A stretch of 64,000 nt of DNA, taken from the NCBI GenBank assembly GCA_029959085.1, contig JARWIR010000035.1, positions 4,880,501 to 4,944,500 on the forward strand, read 5' to 3'. A program made the position numbers and the translations under genes. The DNA is from Nemophila menziesii (Eukaryota; Streptophyta; Magnoliopsida; Boraginales; Hydrophyllaceae). Below, one piece after another: positions 53,008 through 64,000 of this stretch. Below the pieces are notes generated by a model. The model saw only the letters and a list, made by a program, of their open reading frames with translations, had not been told where the DNA came from and did no database searches. Position 1 is the first letter of the stretch. Every line of letters begins with the position of its first letter.

Positions 53008-55015
53008 ATTTTAGACCTCCTCGGTCACCCAATAAAGATCGCACCGCTGCAGGCGTCACCAACAACACCACACAAGACCGCCACGTTGGGTTTACCTGTA
53101 AAGTGGCCAAGGGGGCACCTAGAAAGGTTGCCCCACCAGCTCCACCAACTCCACCATGCCCAGCACCACCATCAACAACAACACAACACAAGGCTTCCGA
53201 TAAGGGTTTTATTTTATTTTATTTTGTAGAAACTTTTAAATTTAATTTACTGAGCTACTTTTTTTTAACCTTTTATACAGTTGATAATTGCAAAATATCA
53301 AATTTACTAGAATGTATAGTTCGTTGAATTTACGTATTATATTTTAATTACAAAATTTTCTAATTCAATTTTATTTTAAATTGATTAAACTAATACAAGT
53401 GAAATTATTTGCGTGTTGTGAGAATGATATGAATTTTATGGCTCTTGTGATAGATTGACGTGCATCATTAGGACTTTATCTGAGCTTTGTGACACGTGAC
53501 TCTCTAATAAAAACAATCTGGATAAGAGCTAATTACTTTATTTATTTAAATTTGGTCAGAAAAAAGGTATTTAATTAATTTAAAATTGAAAAATGTTATG
53601 TAAAATTAGATACATGCAAATAAATAGAACATGAAATAAATTGCAAGTCATATAAATTGTGATTGTCGCAGTAGATTTCACAAAGGGCTACAAGTCTTTC
53701 AAAATATTTTAGAATAACTTTACAGGAGAAACTATTAATAACTTTTGCACTAGGTGTTATAGATAAATTGGGTGCTTGTGAAGTAAGGTGAATAGTAATG
53801 TTGTATGGTATTTTATGAGTTAAATAATTTGTTTTTAGATAATTTTCTCTTTAGTTAAAGATGAAGCCTGTAAATAAATTTGTTGTACAAAAATAAATGA
53901 TGGATGATCTAATTCAAAGGTCGTGTATTGTATTTTAATTAATTTTTGACAATAATTAAAAAATGGATGCGAAATCAAAAAATATGACATTAATTCATCA
54001 GTGTAGACCATAGGGACTATAGGAGGCCACAATGAATAATAGACACATTTAAATATTTGGAACGGAAGGGATTAACTTATGAAAGTTTAACGAATTAGAG
54101 GAAATTTACAAGGATTAATGATGTTTTAAATATTTGGAACGCAAATTATCAAATTGCTGAAATTTGCTAAATTATAGCTTATTACATTTTCCAGTAATTA
54201 ATGCTTTTTAAGGTATCTCCTACTTCAAAACTAGAGTAAGACCCAAATCATATATTGAATGGTCCAATATTCACATTACAATTAATAATTATAATAACAA
54301 AAATACATGTCATTAGATTAATTAGATAGTTACTTTTGCAAGTTAAAAACATGGAGTATGTGTCTTAATAGTATTGAACTATCAAATATTAGATGAATGA
54401 ATTTTCCTCAAAACTATTATTTGAGTTAAATATACACTTGCATTCAATTCCTAAATTTTTCAAAACAGAAAGATGATGAAAGATGGTCATAGAAAAATAT
54501 GAGAAATTTTATTCAAACCATACACTATTTACATCGATCAAATTTTTTTTATTTGAATTTCAAACAAAAAACAACTTATACTTTAAGTAAAACTTTTTAT
54601 ACATTATTGTATCCAATAAATCTATTATATACATGCAATCTACTACTGCCAACAAATAAATTTTGTACATGGCATAATATTATGGTGTGACAAAAAAATT
54701 AGACTGAGACATAGACTTACTCTATGATTAGTGACACTCAACAACTAACCAAAAATGATAAGACAAATATCATGTGACCACAATATTGACTCATTATGTA
54801 ACTATTGTAACACTAAAATAGATGATAGAGATCACATATTTTAGAAATGCAATGTTACCATATTGATTATTAGATATTTCTATATTATTTAATAATAGCT
54901 AGTAGTGTCATATTAGGAATTGAACAATTTTCTAAAAAATTAATCATTAGTTAGGTTATATATGAATTTTAAAAATGAATAGTGTCCATTCATATTTTTT
55001 ACTAAATACACAATC

Positions 55016-55328
55016 GGGGCCTAATCTTAAGGCCAAGTCAATTTGGGCTTTGATAGTGTTCATGTTGGTCTGAGTACGGGTCTTAGTCAGTGGGCTGGGC
55101 CTTTTCAGCTAAGCAGGGTGTAGGTTAAAATTGAAAAGAGAAAAACCTTTGCTTACTCCCTAACTTTCACGTCGCAAAACTCTTCCATATCAAAATATTG
55201 ATTGAAGAAACAAGACAGAGGTAAAGAAGAAAATTTTCAAATAAAGCTTATTTCTAAACCATATAAAAAGTGTAATCAATTTCTTTTTTACAATTTACAA
55301 TTTCTTTAAATTTTTTTTGAAGATTACA
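55016..55328 (+). promoter_or_regulatory. Promoter-like head of R12
   Basis: TGGGCTGGGCC is intact at 55091-55101 and the TATA-like box is kept. 'gtctgagtacggg' and 'cacgtcgcaaaac' are private single changes. The ATG at 55329 opens the 40-codon frame. Confidence 0.46.
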
Positions 55329-56682
55329 ATGATGGATACTTTTAGACGGATCTCCCATGTTTATCAAGATTATGTTTCTTTTCGAGAACAATCACTCATT
55401 TGGAGTATATGTAATTTGTCACAAGGTATATTTTGTTATTATGAACAATGATTATAGAATAATAAAAGAAAACCAAAAATGATAACAAAATTCTGCAGAA
55501 AAAGAGTACAAAAATAGATGTTCAAATCCATATAGATTTTTGGAATCTGGAATTCTATTTTTTATTTATTTTCTTTTGCTATAATCTTAATTGAATGCTC
55601 AACTCCTCCTTTCACTTATATATTGATTAAATATAATTATACTAAATCTAGCTTAACATATTTCTGTTTTGTGACAACAAACCAATGTCTTATGCAATAA
55701 AAAAGAATTTGTAGAAGTTTCATGGCCTCTAAATGTTACTTGTTGAATTATAGAACCCTTATTGAATCATAACACTATGACTATAATTATTGCAAATAAT
55801 ACTTAGGTAGCTTTGTTGGTGCCAGAATACACAAATTAAACCTAGATTTGAACAGTAAATAAAAATATAGTTTATTTTATTAGGTTATATTTTATGGATT
55901 CACATTATTTGCTTTCGAAGGTAGCATTTACTTTTTATTATTTCGAAATCTATTCAATTAACATAATTGAGATTCCAAAAACTTATGAAAAAGGTTAAAC
56001 ATGTGACGTTATAATTTACAATCCAATAATTTATAAATATTTTATCTATTTTTAATTGTTAAGACTTCATCATTTCTATACAATTAGTAGTGAGTTATTT
56101 GATTTACAGGAAAAAGAACGTTGGTCATGTCATTTCAATAAAATAGAAAAGGTGAATGCATTATAAGAAATACAAGATCGGCAAGAAAGGTATTAACACC
56201 ATGCCTCAATTTTATGCATTTTAGTTTCCTTCTACATTCATGGCCTATATAGTTAATCCATTAGCTGTATCACATAGGTGCTAATAAAAAAAGGGTAATA
56301 TATATTAATTATTTAAGTAGTGTGTCTTTTATGTTTTTACCAAAATGACCTTAGTTTTGTTGTCTTAAATGTTTCTACAATATGTGAATCGATTTATCTA
56401 ATATTTTTTCTCATGATCAAGCACAAAAGATCATCTATGAAAATATAAATTTAGATTTAGATATGATTTCAACTAATACAATGAAGTTTAAATAAAAATG
56501 TTGATGAGTTTGAATAACTATTTGGATGTGATCATTATTAAGAAAATATATTCATTTACCTTATAAATATTTATGTTGAATTTTATTTGAATTATAATTT
56601 TTCGAATACACTCTGAAATTCAGTCTATAGACAACGTATACTCAAAATATTCTGAGGTGGATAATTAAAATGTTCATGTTAG

Positions 56683-56953
56683 GTACAAGCCTCTAGTGGG
56701 TGCTGGTCTTGCTTATGGTGCAAAGCGTTCTGTCTTCTCCATAATGCGGGTAATCTTTTTTATAAATAATTACAATTGACTTAGCATAATTGTTTAACTC
56801 CATATTAATTTTTATTATTTTCGGGGTAAATATTTGGGCTGCAATATTTGATAGATTGTCTCTAGCTACATTGCTTGGTCTAGGGCTAGTAGAAACAATC
56901 AAAACAATCAGTAATCACGTCACAAACACCATCTAGCATATAAAGGTGTCATG
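56683..56953 (+). pseudogene. HD-Zip IV pseudogene fragment, R12 (type C)
   Basis: It has the same type C structure as R9-R11 with the extra T after the 29-bp deletion, plus single-base changes in the remnant intron ('gtttaactccat', 'attattttcgggg'). Confidence 0.8.
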
Positions 56954-58953
56954 GATTTTAGACCTCCTCTAGTATTTCCTTGAACAGACCAAAGGGTCAC
57001 CCTATAAAGACCGCACCGCTGCAGGCGTCACAAGCAACACCACACAAGACCGCCACCTTGGGTTTACCTGTAAAGTGGCCAAGGGGGCACCTAGAAAGGT
57101 TGCCCCACCAGCTCCACCAACTCCACCATCAACAACAACACAACACAAGGCTTCCGATAAGGGTTTTATTTTATTTTATTTTGTAGAAACTTTTAAATTT
57201 AATTTACTGAGCTACTTTTTTTTAACCTTTTATACAGTTGATAATCGCTAAATATTAAATTTACTAGAATGTATAGTTCGTTGAATTTACGTATTATATT
57301 TTAATTACAAAATTTTCTAATTCAATTTAATTTTAAACTGATTAAACTAATACAAGTGAAATTATTTGCGTGTTGTGAGAATGATATGAATTTTATGGCT
57401 CTTGTGATAGAATGACGTGAATCATTAGGACTTTATCTGAGCTTTGTGACACATGACTCTCTAATAAAAACAATCTGGATAAGAGCTAATTACTTTATTT
57501 ATTTAAATTTGGTCAGAAAAAAGGTATTTAATTAATTTAAAATTGAAAAATGTTATGTAAAATTATATACATGCAATAAATTGCAAGTCATATAAATTGT
57601 GATTGTCGCAGTAGATTTCACAAAGGGCTACAAGTCTTTCAAAATATTTTAGAATAAATTTACAGGAGAAACTATTAATAACTTTTGCACTAGGTGTTAT
57701 AGATAAATTGGGTGCTTGTGAAGTAAGGTGAATAGTAATGTTGTATGGTTTTTTATGAGTTAAATAATTTGTTTTTAGATAATTTTCTCTTTAGTTAAAG
57801 ATGAAGCCTGTAAATAACTTTGTTGTACAAAAATAAATGATGGATGATCTAATTCAAAGGTCGTGTATTGTATTTTAATTAATTTTTGACAATAATTAAA
57901 AAATGGATGCGAAATCCAAAAATATGACATTAATTCATCAGTGTAGACCATAAGACTATAGGAGGCCACAATGAATAATAGACACATTTAAATATTTGGA
58001 ACGGAAGGGATTAACTTATAAAAGTTTAACGAATTAGAGGAAATTTACAGGGATTAATGATGTTTAAATATTTGGAACGCAAATTATCAAATTGCTGAAA
58101 TTTGCTAAATTATAGCTTATTACATTTTCCAGTAATTTATGCTTTTTAAGGTATCTCCTACTTCAAAACTAGAGTAAGACCCAAATCATATATTGAATGG
58201 TCCAATATTCATATTACAATTAATAATTATAATAACAAAAATACATGTAATTAGATTAATTAGATAGTTACTTTTGCAAGTTAAAAACATGGAGTATGTG
58301 TCTTAATAGTATTGAACTATCAAATATTAGATGAATGAATTTTCCTCAAAACTATTATTTGAGTTAAATATAAACTTACATTCAATTCCTAAATTTTTCA
58401 AAACAGAAAGATGATGAAAGATGGTCATAGAAAAATATGAGAAATTTTATTCAAACCATACACTATTTACATCGATCAAATTTTTTTTATTTGAATTTCA
58501 AACAAAAAACAACTTATACTTTAAGTAAAACAATTTATACAATATTGTATCCGATAAATCTATTATATACATGCAATCTACTACTGCCAACAAATAAATT
58601 TTGTACATGGCATAATATTATGGTGTGACAAAAAAATTAGACTGAGACATAGACTTACTCTATGATTAGTGACACTCAACAACTAACAAAAAATGATAAG
58701 ACAAATATCATGTGACCACAATATTGACTCATTATGTAACTATTGTAACACTAAAATAGATGATAGAGATTACATATTTTAGAAATGCAATGTTACCATA
58801 TTGATTATTAGATGTTTCTATATTATTTAATAATAGCTAGTAGTGTCATATTAGGAATTGAACAATTTTCTAAAAAATTAATCATTAGTTAGGTTATAAA
58901 TGAATTTTAAAAATGAATAGTGTCCATTAATATTTTTTTCTAAAAACACAATC

Positions 58954-59268
58954 GGGGCCTAATCTTAAGGCCAAGTCAATTTGGGCTTTTATAGTTTTCA
59001 TATTGGTCTAAGTGCGGGTCTTAGTCAGTGGGCTGGGCCTTTTCAGCTAAGCAGGGTGTAGGTTAAAATTGAAAAGAATAAAACCTTTTCTTACTCCCTA
59101 ACTTTCACGCCCCAAAACTCTTCCATATCAAAATATTAATTGAAGAAACAAGACCAGAGGTAAAGAAGAAAATTTTCAAATAAAGCTTAATTCTAAACCA
59201 TATAAAAAGTGTAATCAATTTCTTTTTTACAATTTACAATTTCTGTATATTTTTTTTTGAAGATTACA
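58954..59268 (+). promoter_or_regulatory. Promoter-like head of R13, recombinant
   Basis: The left edge 'aacacaatcgggg' matches R10-R12. The right part, 'gggcttttatag...catattggtctaagtgcggg', matches R2, R5, R6 and R14. TGGGCTGGGCC is at 59029-59039. Confidence 0.45.
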
Positions 59269-60624
59269 ATGTTGGATACTTTTAGATGGATCCCCATGTT
59301 TCTCAAGATTATGTTTCTTTTCAAGAACATTCACTCATTTGGAGTCTATGTAATTTGTCACAAGGTATATTTTGTTATTATGAATAATGATTATAAAATA
59401 ATAGAAGAAAACCAATAATGATAACAAAATTCTACAGAAAAAAGAGTACAAAAATAGAAGTTCAAATCCATATAGATTTTTGGAATCCGGAATTCTATTT
59501 TTTATTTGTTTTCTTTTGCTGTAATCTTAATTGAATGCTCAACTCCTCCTTTCACTTATATATTGATTAAATATAATTATACTAAATCTAGCTTAACATA
59601 TTTTTATTTTGTGACAACAACCCAATGTCTTATGCAATAAAAAAGAATTTGTAGAAGTTTCATGATCTCTAAATGTTACTTGTTGAATTATAGAACCCTT
59701 ATTGAAGCATAAAACTATGACTATAATTAATACAAATAATACTTAGGTAGCTTTGTTGGTGCCAGAATACACAAATTAAACATAGATTTGAACAATAAAT
59801 AAAAATATAGTTTATTTTATTAGGTTATATTTTATGGATTCACATTATTTGCTTTCGAAGGTAGCATTTACTTTTTATTATTTCGAAATCTATTCAATTA
59901 ACATAATTGAGATTCCAAAAACTTATGAAAAAGGTTAAACATGTGACGTTATAATTTACAATCCAATAATTTGTAAATATTTTATCTATTTTTAATTGTT
60001 AAGACTTCATCATTTATCTATACAATTAGTAGAGAGTTATTTGATTTACAGGAAAAAGAACGTTGGTCATGTCATTTCAATAAAATAGAAAAGGTGAATG
60101 CATTATAAGAAATACAAGATCGGCAAGAAAGGTATTAACACCATGCCTCAATTTTATGCATTTTAGTTTCCTTCTACATTCATGGCCTATATAGTTAATC
60201 CATTAGCCGTATCATGTAGGTGCTAATATAAAAAGGGTTATATATATTAATTATTTAAGTAGTGTGACTTTTATGTTTTTACCAAAATGACCTTAGTTTT
60301 GTTGTCTTAAATATTTCTAGAATATGTGAATCGATTTATCTAATATTTTTTCTCAAGATTAAGCACAAAAGATCATCTATGAAAATATAAATTTAGATTT
60401 AGATATGATTTCAACTAATACAATGAAGTTTATATAAAAATGTTGATGAGTTTGAATAACCATTTGGATGTGATCATTATTAAGAAAATATATTCATTTA
60501 ACTTATAAATATTTATGTTGAATTTTATTTGAATTATAATTTTTTGAATACACTCTGAAATTCAGTCTATCGACAACGTATACTCAAAATTTTCTGAGTT
60601 GGAGAATTAAAATGTTCATGTTAG

Positions 60625-60913
60625 GTACAAGCCTCTAGTGGGTGCTGGTCTTCCTTACGGTGCAAAGCGTTCGTCTTCTCCATAATGCGGGTAATCTTTT
60701 TTATATAAATGACAATTGAATTAGCATAATTAATTAACTTAGCATAATTAATTAACTCTATATTAATTTTTATTCTTTTCGGGGTAAATATTTGGGCTGC
60801 AATATTTGATAGATTGTCTCTAGCTACATTTCTCGGTCTAGGGCCAGTAGAAACAATCAAAACAATCAGTAATCACGTCACGAACACCATCTAGCATATC
60901 AAGATGTCATGGA
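60625..60913 (+). pseudogene. HD-Zip IV pseudogene fragment, R13 (type C)
   Basis: Both type C deletions are present but not the extra T of R9-R12 (GCGTTCGTCTTC). The remnant intron has a perfect 18-bp duplication ('ttagcataattaattaac' at 60721-60738 and 60739-60756). The C-terminus reads VETIKTISNHVTNTI, TAG, HIK, the older C version. Confidence 0.8.
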
Positions 60914-62954
60914 TTTTAGACCTCCTCTAATATTTCCTTTGAAAGGCCAAAGGGTCACCCTATAAAGATCACACCGCTGCAGGCGTCACCAGCAACACCA
61001 CACAAGACCGCCACCTTAGGTTTACCCGTAAAGTGGCCAAGGGGTCACCCAGAAAGGTTGCCCAACCAGCTCCACCAGTTCCACCAACTCCACCATCACC
61101 AACACCACCATCAACAACAACACAACACAAGGCTTCCGATAAGGCTTTTATTTTATTTTATTTTGTAGAAACTTTTAAATTTAATTTAGTGAGCTACTTC
61201 TTTTTAACGTTTTATACAGTTGATAATTGCAAAATATCAAATTTGCTAGTATGTATAGTTCGTTGAATTTACGCATTATATTTTAATTAAAAAAATTTCT
61301 AATTCAATTTAATTTTAAACTAATTAAACTAATACAAGTGAAATTATTTGCGTGTTGTTAGAATGATATGAATTTTATGGCTCTTGTGATAGATTAGCGT
61401 GCATCATTAGGACTTTATCTAAGCTTTGTGACACGTGACTATCTAATAGAAACAATCTGGATAAGAGCTAATTACATTATTTATTTAAATTTGGTCAGAA
61501 AAAAGGTATTTAATTAATTTAAAATAGAAAAATGTTATGTAAAATTAGATACATACAAATAAATAGAACATGAAATAAATTGCAAGTCATATAAATTGTG
61601 GTTGTCGCAGTAGATTTCACAAAGGGCTACAAGTCTTTCAAAATATTTTAGAATAACTTTATAGGAGACACTATTAATAACTTTTGCACTAGGTGTTATA
61701 GATAAATTGGGTGCTTGTGAAGTAAGGTGAATAGTAATGTTGTATGGTTTTTTATTAGTTAAATAATTTGTTTTTAGACTATTTTGTCTTTAGTTATAGA
61801 TGAAGCTTGTAAATAACTTTGTTGTACAAAACCAAATGATGGATGATCTAATTCAAAGGACGTGTATTGTATTTTAATTAATTTTTGACAATAATTAAAA
61901 AATGGATGCGAAATCGAAAAATATGACATTAACTGATCAGTGTAGACCATTGGGACTATAGGAAGCCACAATGAATAATAGACACATTTAAATATTTGGA
62001 ACGGAAGGGATTAACTTATAAAAGTTTAACGAATTAGAGTAAATTTACAGGGATTAATGATGTTTTAAATATTTGGAACGCAAATTATCAAATTGCTGAA
62101 ATTTGCTAAATTATAGCTTATTACATTTTCCAGTAATTTATGCTTTTTAAGGTATCTCCTACTTCAAAACTAGAGTAAGACCCAAATCATATATTGAATG
62201 GTCCAATATTCACATTACAATTAATAATTATAATAACAAAAATACATGTTATTAGATTAATTAGATAGTTACTTTTGCAAGTTAAAAACATGGAGTATGT
62301 GTCTTAATAGTATTGAACTATCAAATATTAGATGAATGAATTTTCCTCAAAACTATTATTTGAGTTAAATATACACTTGCATTCAATTCCTAAATTTTTC
62401 AAAAAAGAAAGATGATGAAAAATGGTCATAGAAAAATATGATAAATTTTATTCAAACCATACACTATTTACATCGATCAAATTTTTTTTTTTTGAATTTC
62501 AAACCAAAAAACAACTTATTCTTTAAGTAAAACATTTTATACTATATTGTATCCAATAAATCTATTATATACATGCAATCTACTGCTGCCAACAAATAAA
62601 TTTTGTACATGGCATAATATTATTGTATGACAATAAAATTAGACTGAGACATAGACTTACTCTATGATTAGTGACACTCAATAAATAACCAAAAATGATA
62701 AGACAAATATCATGTGACCACAATATTGACTCATTATGTAACTATTGTAACACTAAAATAGATGATAGAGATCACATATTTTAGAAATGCAATGTTACCA
62801 TAGTGATTATTAGATGTTTCTATATTATTTAATAATAGCTAGTAGTGTCATATTAGGGGTTGAACAATTTTCAAAAAATTAATCAATAGTTAGGTTATAT
62901 ATGAATTTTAAAAATGAATAGTGTCCATTCATATTTTTTTCTAAAAACAAAATC

Positions 62955-64000
62955 GGGGCCTAATCTTAAGGGCAAGTCAATTTGGGCTTTTATAGTGTTC
63001 ATATTGGTCTAAGTGCGGGTCTTAGTCAGTGGGCTGGGCTTTTTCAGCTAAACAGGGTGTAAGTTAAAATCGAAAAGAAAAAAAACCTTTGCTTATTCCC
63101 TAACGTTTACGCCGCAAAACTCTTCCATAGCAAAATATTGATTGAAGAAACAAGTCCAGAGGTAAAGAAGAAAATTTTCAAATAATGCTTATTTCTAAAC
63201 CATATAAAAAGTGTAATCAGTTTCTTTTTTACAATTTAAAATTTCTTTATATTTTTTTTGAAGATTACAATGATGGATACTTTTAGAAGGATCTCCCATG
63301 TTTATCAAGATTATGTTTCTTTTCAAGAACATTCACTCATTTGGAGTCTGTGTAATTTGTCACAAGGTATATTTTATTATTATGAACAATGATTATATAA
63401 TAATAAAATAAAACCAAAAATGATAACAAAATTCTGCAGAAAAAGAGTACAAAAATAGAAGTTCAAATCCATATAGATTTTTGGAATCCGGAATTCTATT
63501 TTCTATTTGTTTTCATTTGCTGTAATCTTAATTGAATGCTCAATTCCTCCTTTCACTTATATATTGATTAAATATAATTATACTAAATCTAGCTTAACAT
63601 AGTTTTGTTTTGTGACAACAACCCAATGTCTTATGCAATAAAAACGAATTTGTAGAAGTTTCATTGCCTCTAAATGTTACTTGTTGAATTATACAACCCT
63701 TATTAAAGCATAACACTATGAATATAATTATTGCGAATAATACATTGGTAGCTTTGTTGGTGCGAGAATACACAAATTAAACCTCGATTTGAACAATAAA
63801 TAAAAATATAGTTTATTTTATTAGGTTATATTTTAGGGATTCACATTATTTGCTTTCGAAGGTAGCATTTATTTTTTATTATTTCTAAATCTATTCAATT
63901 AACATAATTGAGATTCCAAACACTTATGAAATATGTTAACCATGTGACGTTATATAATTTATAATCCAATAATTTGTAAATATTTTATCTATTTTTAATT
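62955..64000 (+). repeat. Unit R14, cut by window edge
   Basis: The head 62955-63269 has TGGGCTGGGCT at 63030-63040, followed by the intact short ORF 63270-63392 and AT-rich spacer to the edge. The pseudogene would be expected beginning about 300-350 bp past the window, from unit spacing. 'attaaacctcgatttg' (63778) is shared with R8, so the next unit may be of the mixed type. Confidence 0.88.

Larger units (their letters stand above)
51067..55015 (+). repeat. Unit R11 (type C, recent block)
   Basis: Head 51067-51379, intact ORF 51380-51502, AT-rich spacer, pseudogene 52736-53007, CCA block about 53025-53205, tail with G-box 53493-53498. Private changes are 'gggtcaaaatcagtggg' in the head and a deletion of about 24 bp at the start of the CCA block ('cctcggtcaccc'). 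Confidence 0.92.
55016..58953 (+). repeat. Unit R12 (type C, recent block)
   Basis: Head 55016-55328, intact ORF 55329-55451, AT-rich spacer, pseudogene 56683-56953. The CCA block is about 56985-57170, with 15 bp lost relative to R9-R11 (no 'tgcccagcaccacca'). In the tail the G-box is mutated to CACATG near 57450, and a small deletion near 57576 removes 'aatagaacatgaaat'. Confidence 0.92.
58954..62954 (+). repeat. Unit R13 (type C, chimaeric head)
   Basis: The head 58954-59268 mixes variants of the recent block and of older C units. The short ORF (ATG 59269) is frameshifted by loss of one base in 'ggatccccatg'. AT-rich spacer, pseudogene 60625-60913 with an 18-bp duplication, CCA block about 60945-61150, and tail with G-box 61432-61437 follow. 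It is clearly more diverged from R9-R12 than they are from each other. Confidence 0.9.
4540..64000 (+). repeat. Tandem array of HD-Zip IV-pseudogene-bearing units (R0-R14)
   Basis: Fourteen successive copies of the same long segment lie head to tail. They are anchored by an exon-like motif ('gtacaag...cttatggtgcaaagc') at 5355, 9783, 13742, 18579, 22797, 26767, 30785, 35556, 40032, 44790, 48763, 52736, 56683 and 60625. Spacings are 4428, 3959, 4837, 4218, 3970, 4018, 4771, 4476, 4758, 3973, 3973, 3947 and 3942. A second anchor, the Site II head ('gcctaatcttaaggcc'), recurs 13 times; it is deleted in R1, whose head remainder starts at 8401. All copies are in one orientation. The array continues past the right edge. 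It probably also continued left of the LINE, because the LINE junction falls in mid-unit. Confidence 0.97.

Noticed and set aside
4540..64000. LTR-retrotransposon array as explanation for the tandem units
   Set aside because: No gag-pol, primer-binding site, polypurine tract or TG...CA terminal repeats seen in any unit; the only coding homology is HD-Zip IV.

Overview
This window is plant nuclear DNA: AT-rich, with a plant-type LINE and homology to a land-plant transcription-factor family. It contains no intact ordinary gene. Positions 1-4539 are a decayed LINE (L1-like non-LTR retrotransposon) on the minus strand. Its 5' end lies at about 4539 and its 3' end lies beyond the left edge of the window.

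From about 4540 to the right edge (at least 59.4 kb) the window is one direct tandem array of units of 3.7-4.8 kb. I number them R0-R14; R0 and R14 are incomplete. R1-R14 each begin with a promoter-like head: Site II motifs (TGGGCC/TGGGCT), then a TATA-like box, then an ATG with a short ORF. About 1.4-1.7 kb of AT-rich spacer follows. Next come degenerate exon-like pieces of a class IV homeodomain-leucine zipper (HD-Zip IV) gene, a CCA/proline-rich GC-richer block, a TTTTA run and an AT-rich tail that often carries a G-box. The HD-Zip IV pieces cover only the end of the START domain and the HD-START-associated region. No homeodomain, leucine zipper or START core was seen in any unit.

The pseudogene segment comes in three structural types. 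Type A (R0, R3, R7) has family-specific deletions. Type B (R2, R6) has the fullest exon set with recognisable introns. Type C (R1, R4, R5, R9-R13) lost the middle exons in one large deletion plus a 29-bp frameshifting deletion. R8 is mixed and keeps an ancestral stretch missing from the others. The order is A-C-B | A-C-C-B | A-mixed-C-C-C-C-C. This looks like a higher-order repeat followed by a very recent run of nearly identical C units (R9-R12, period about 3.95-4.0 kb).

The likely history is that a partial HD-Zip IV gene copy became part of a repeat unit, possibly fused to a foreign promoter/exon 1 and a proline-rich 3' exon. Unequal exchange then amplified it, small microhomology-type deletions diversified it, and a LINE inserted in mid-unit. 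Whether the repeated promoter-like heads are transcribed, for example into lncRNA or small RNAs related to HD-Zip IV genes, cannot be read from the sequence. That is the most interesting open question here.
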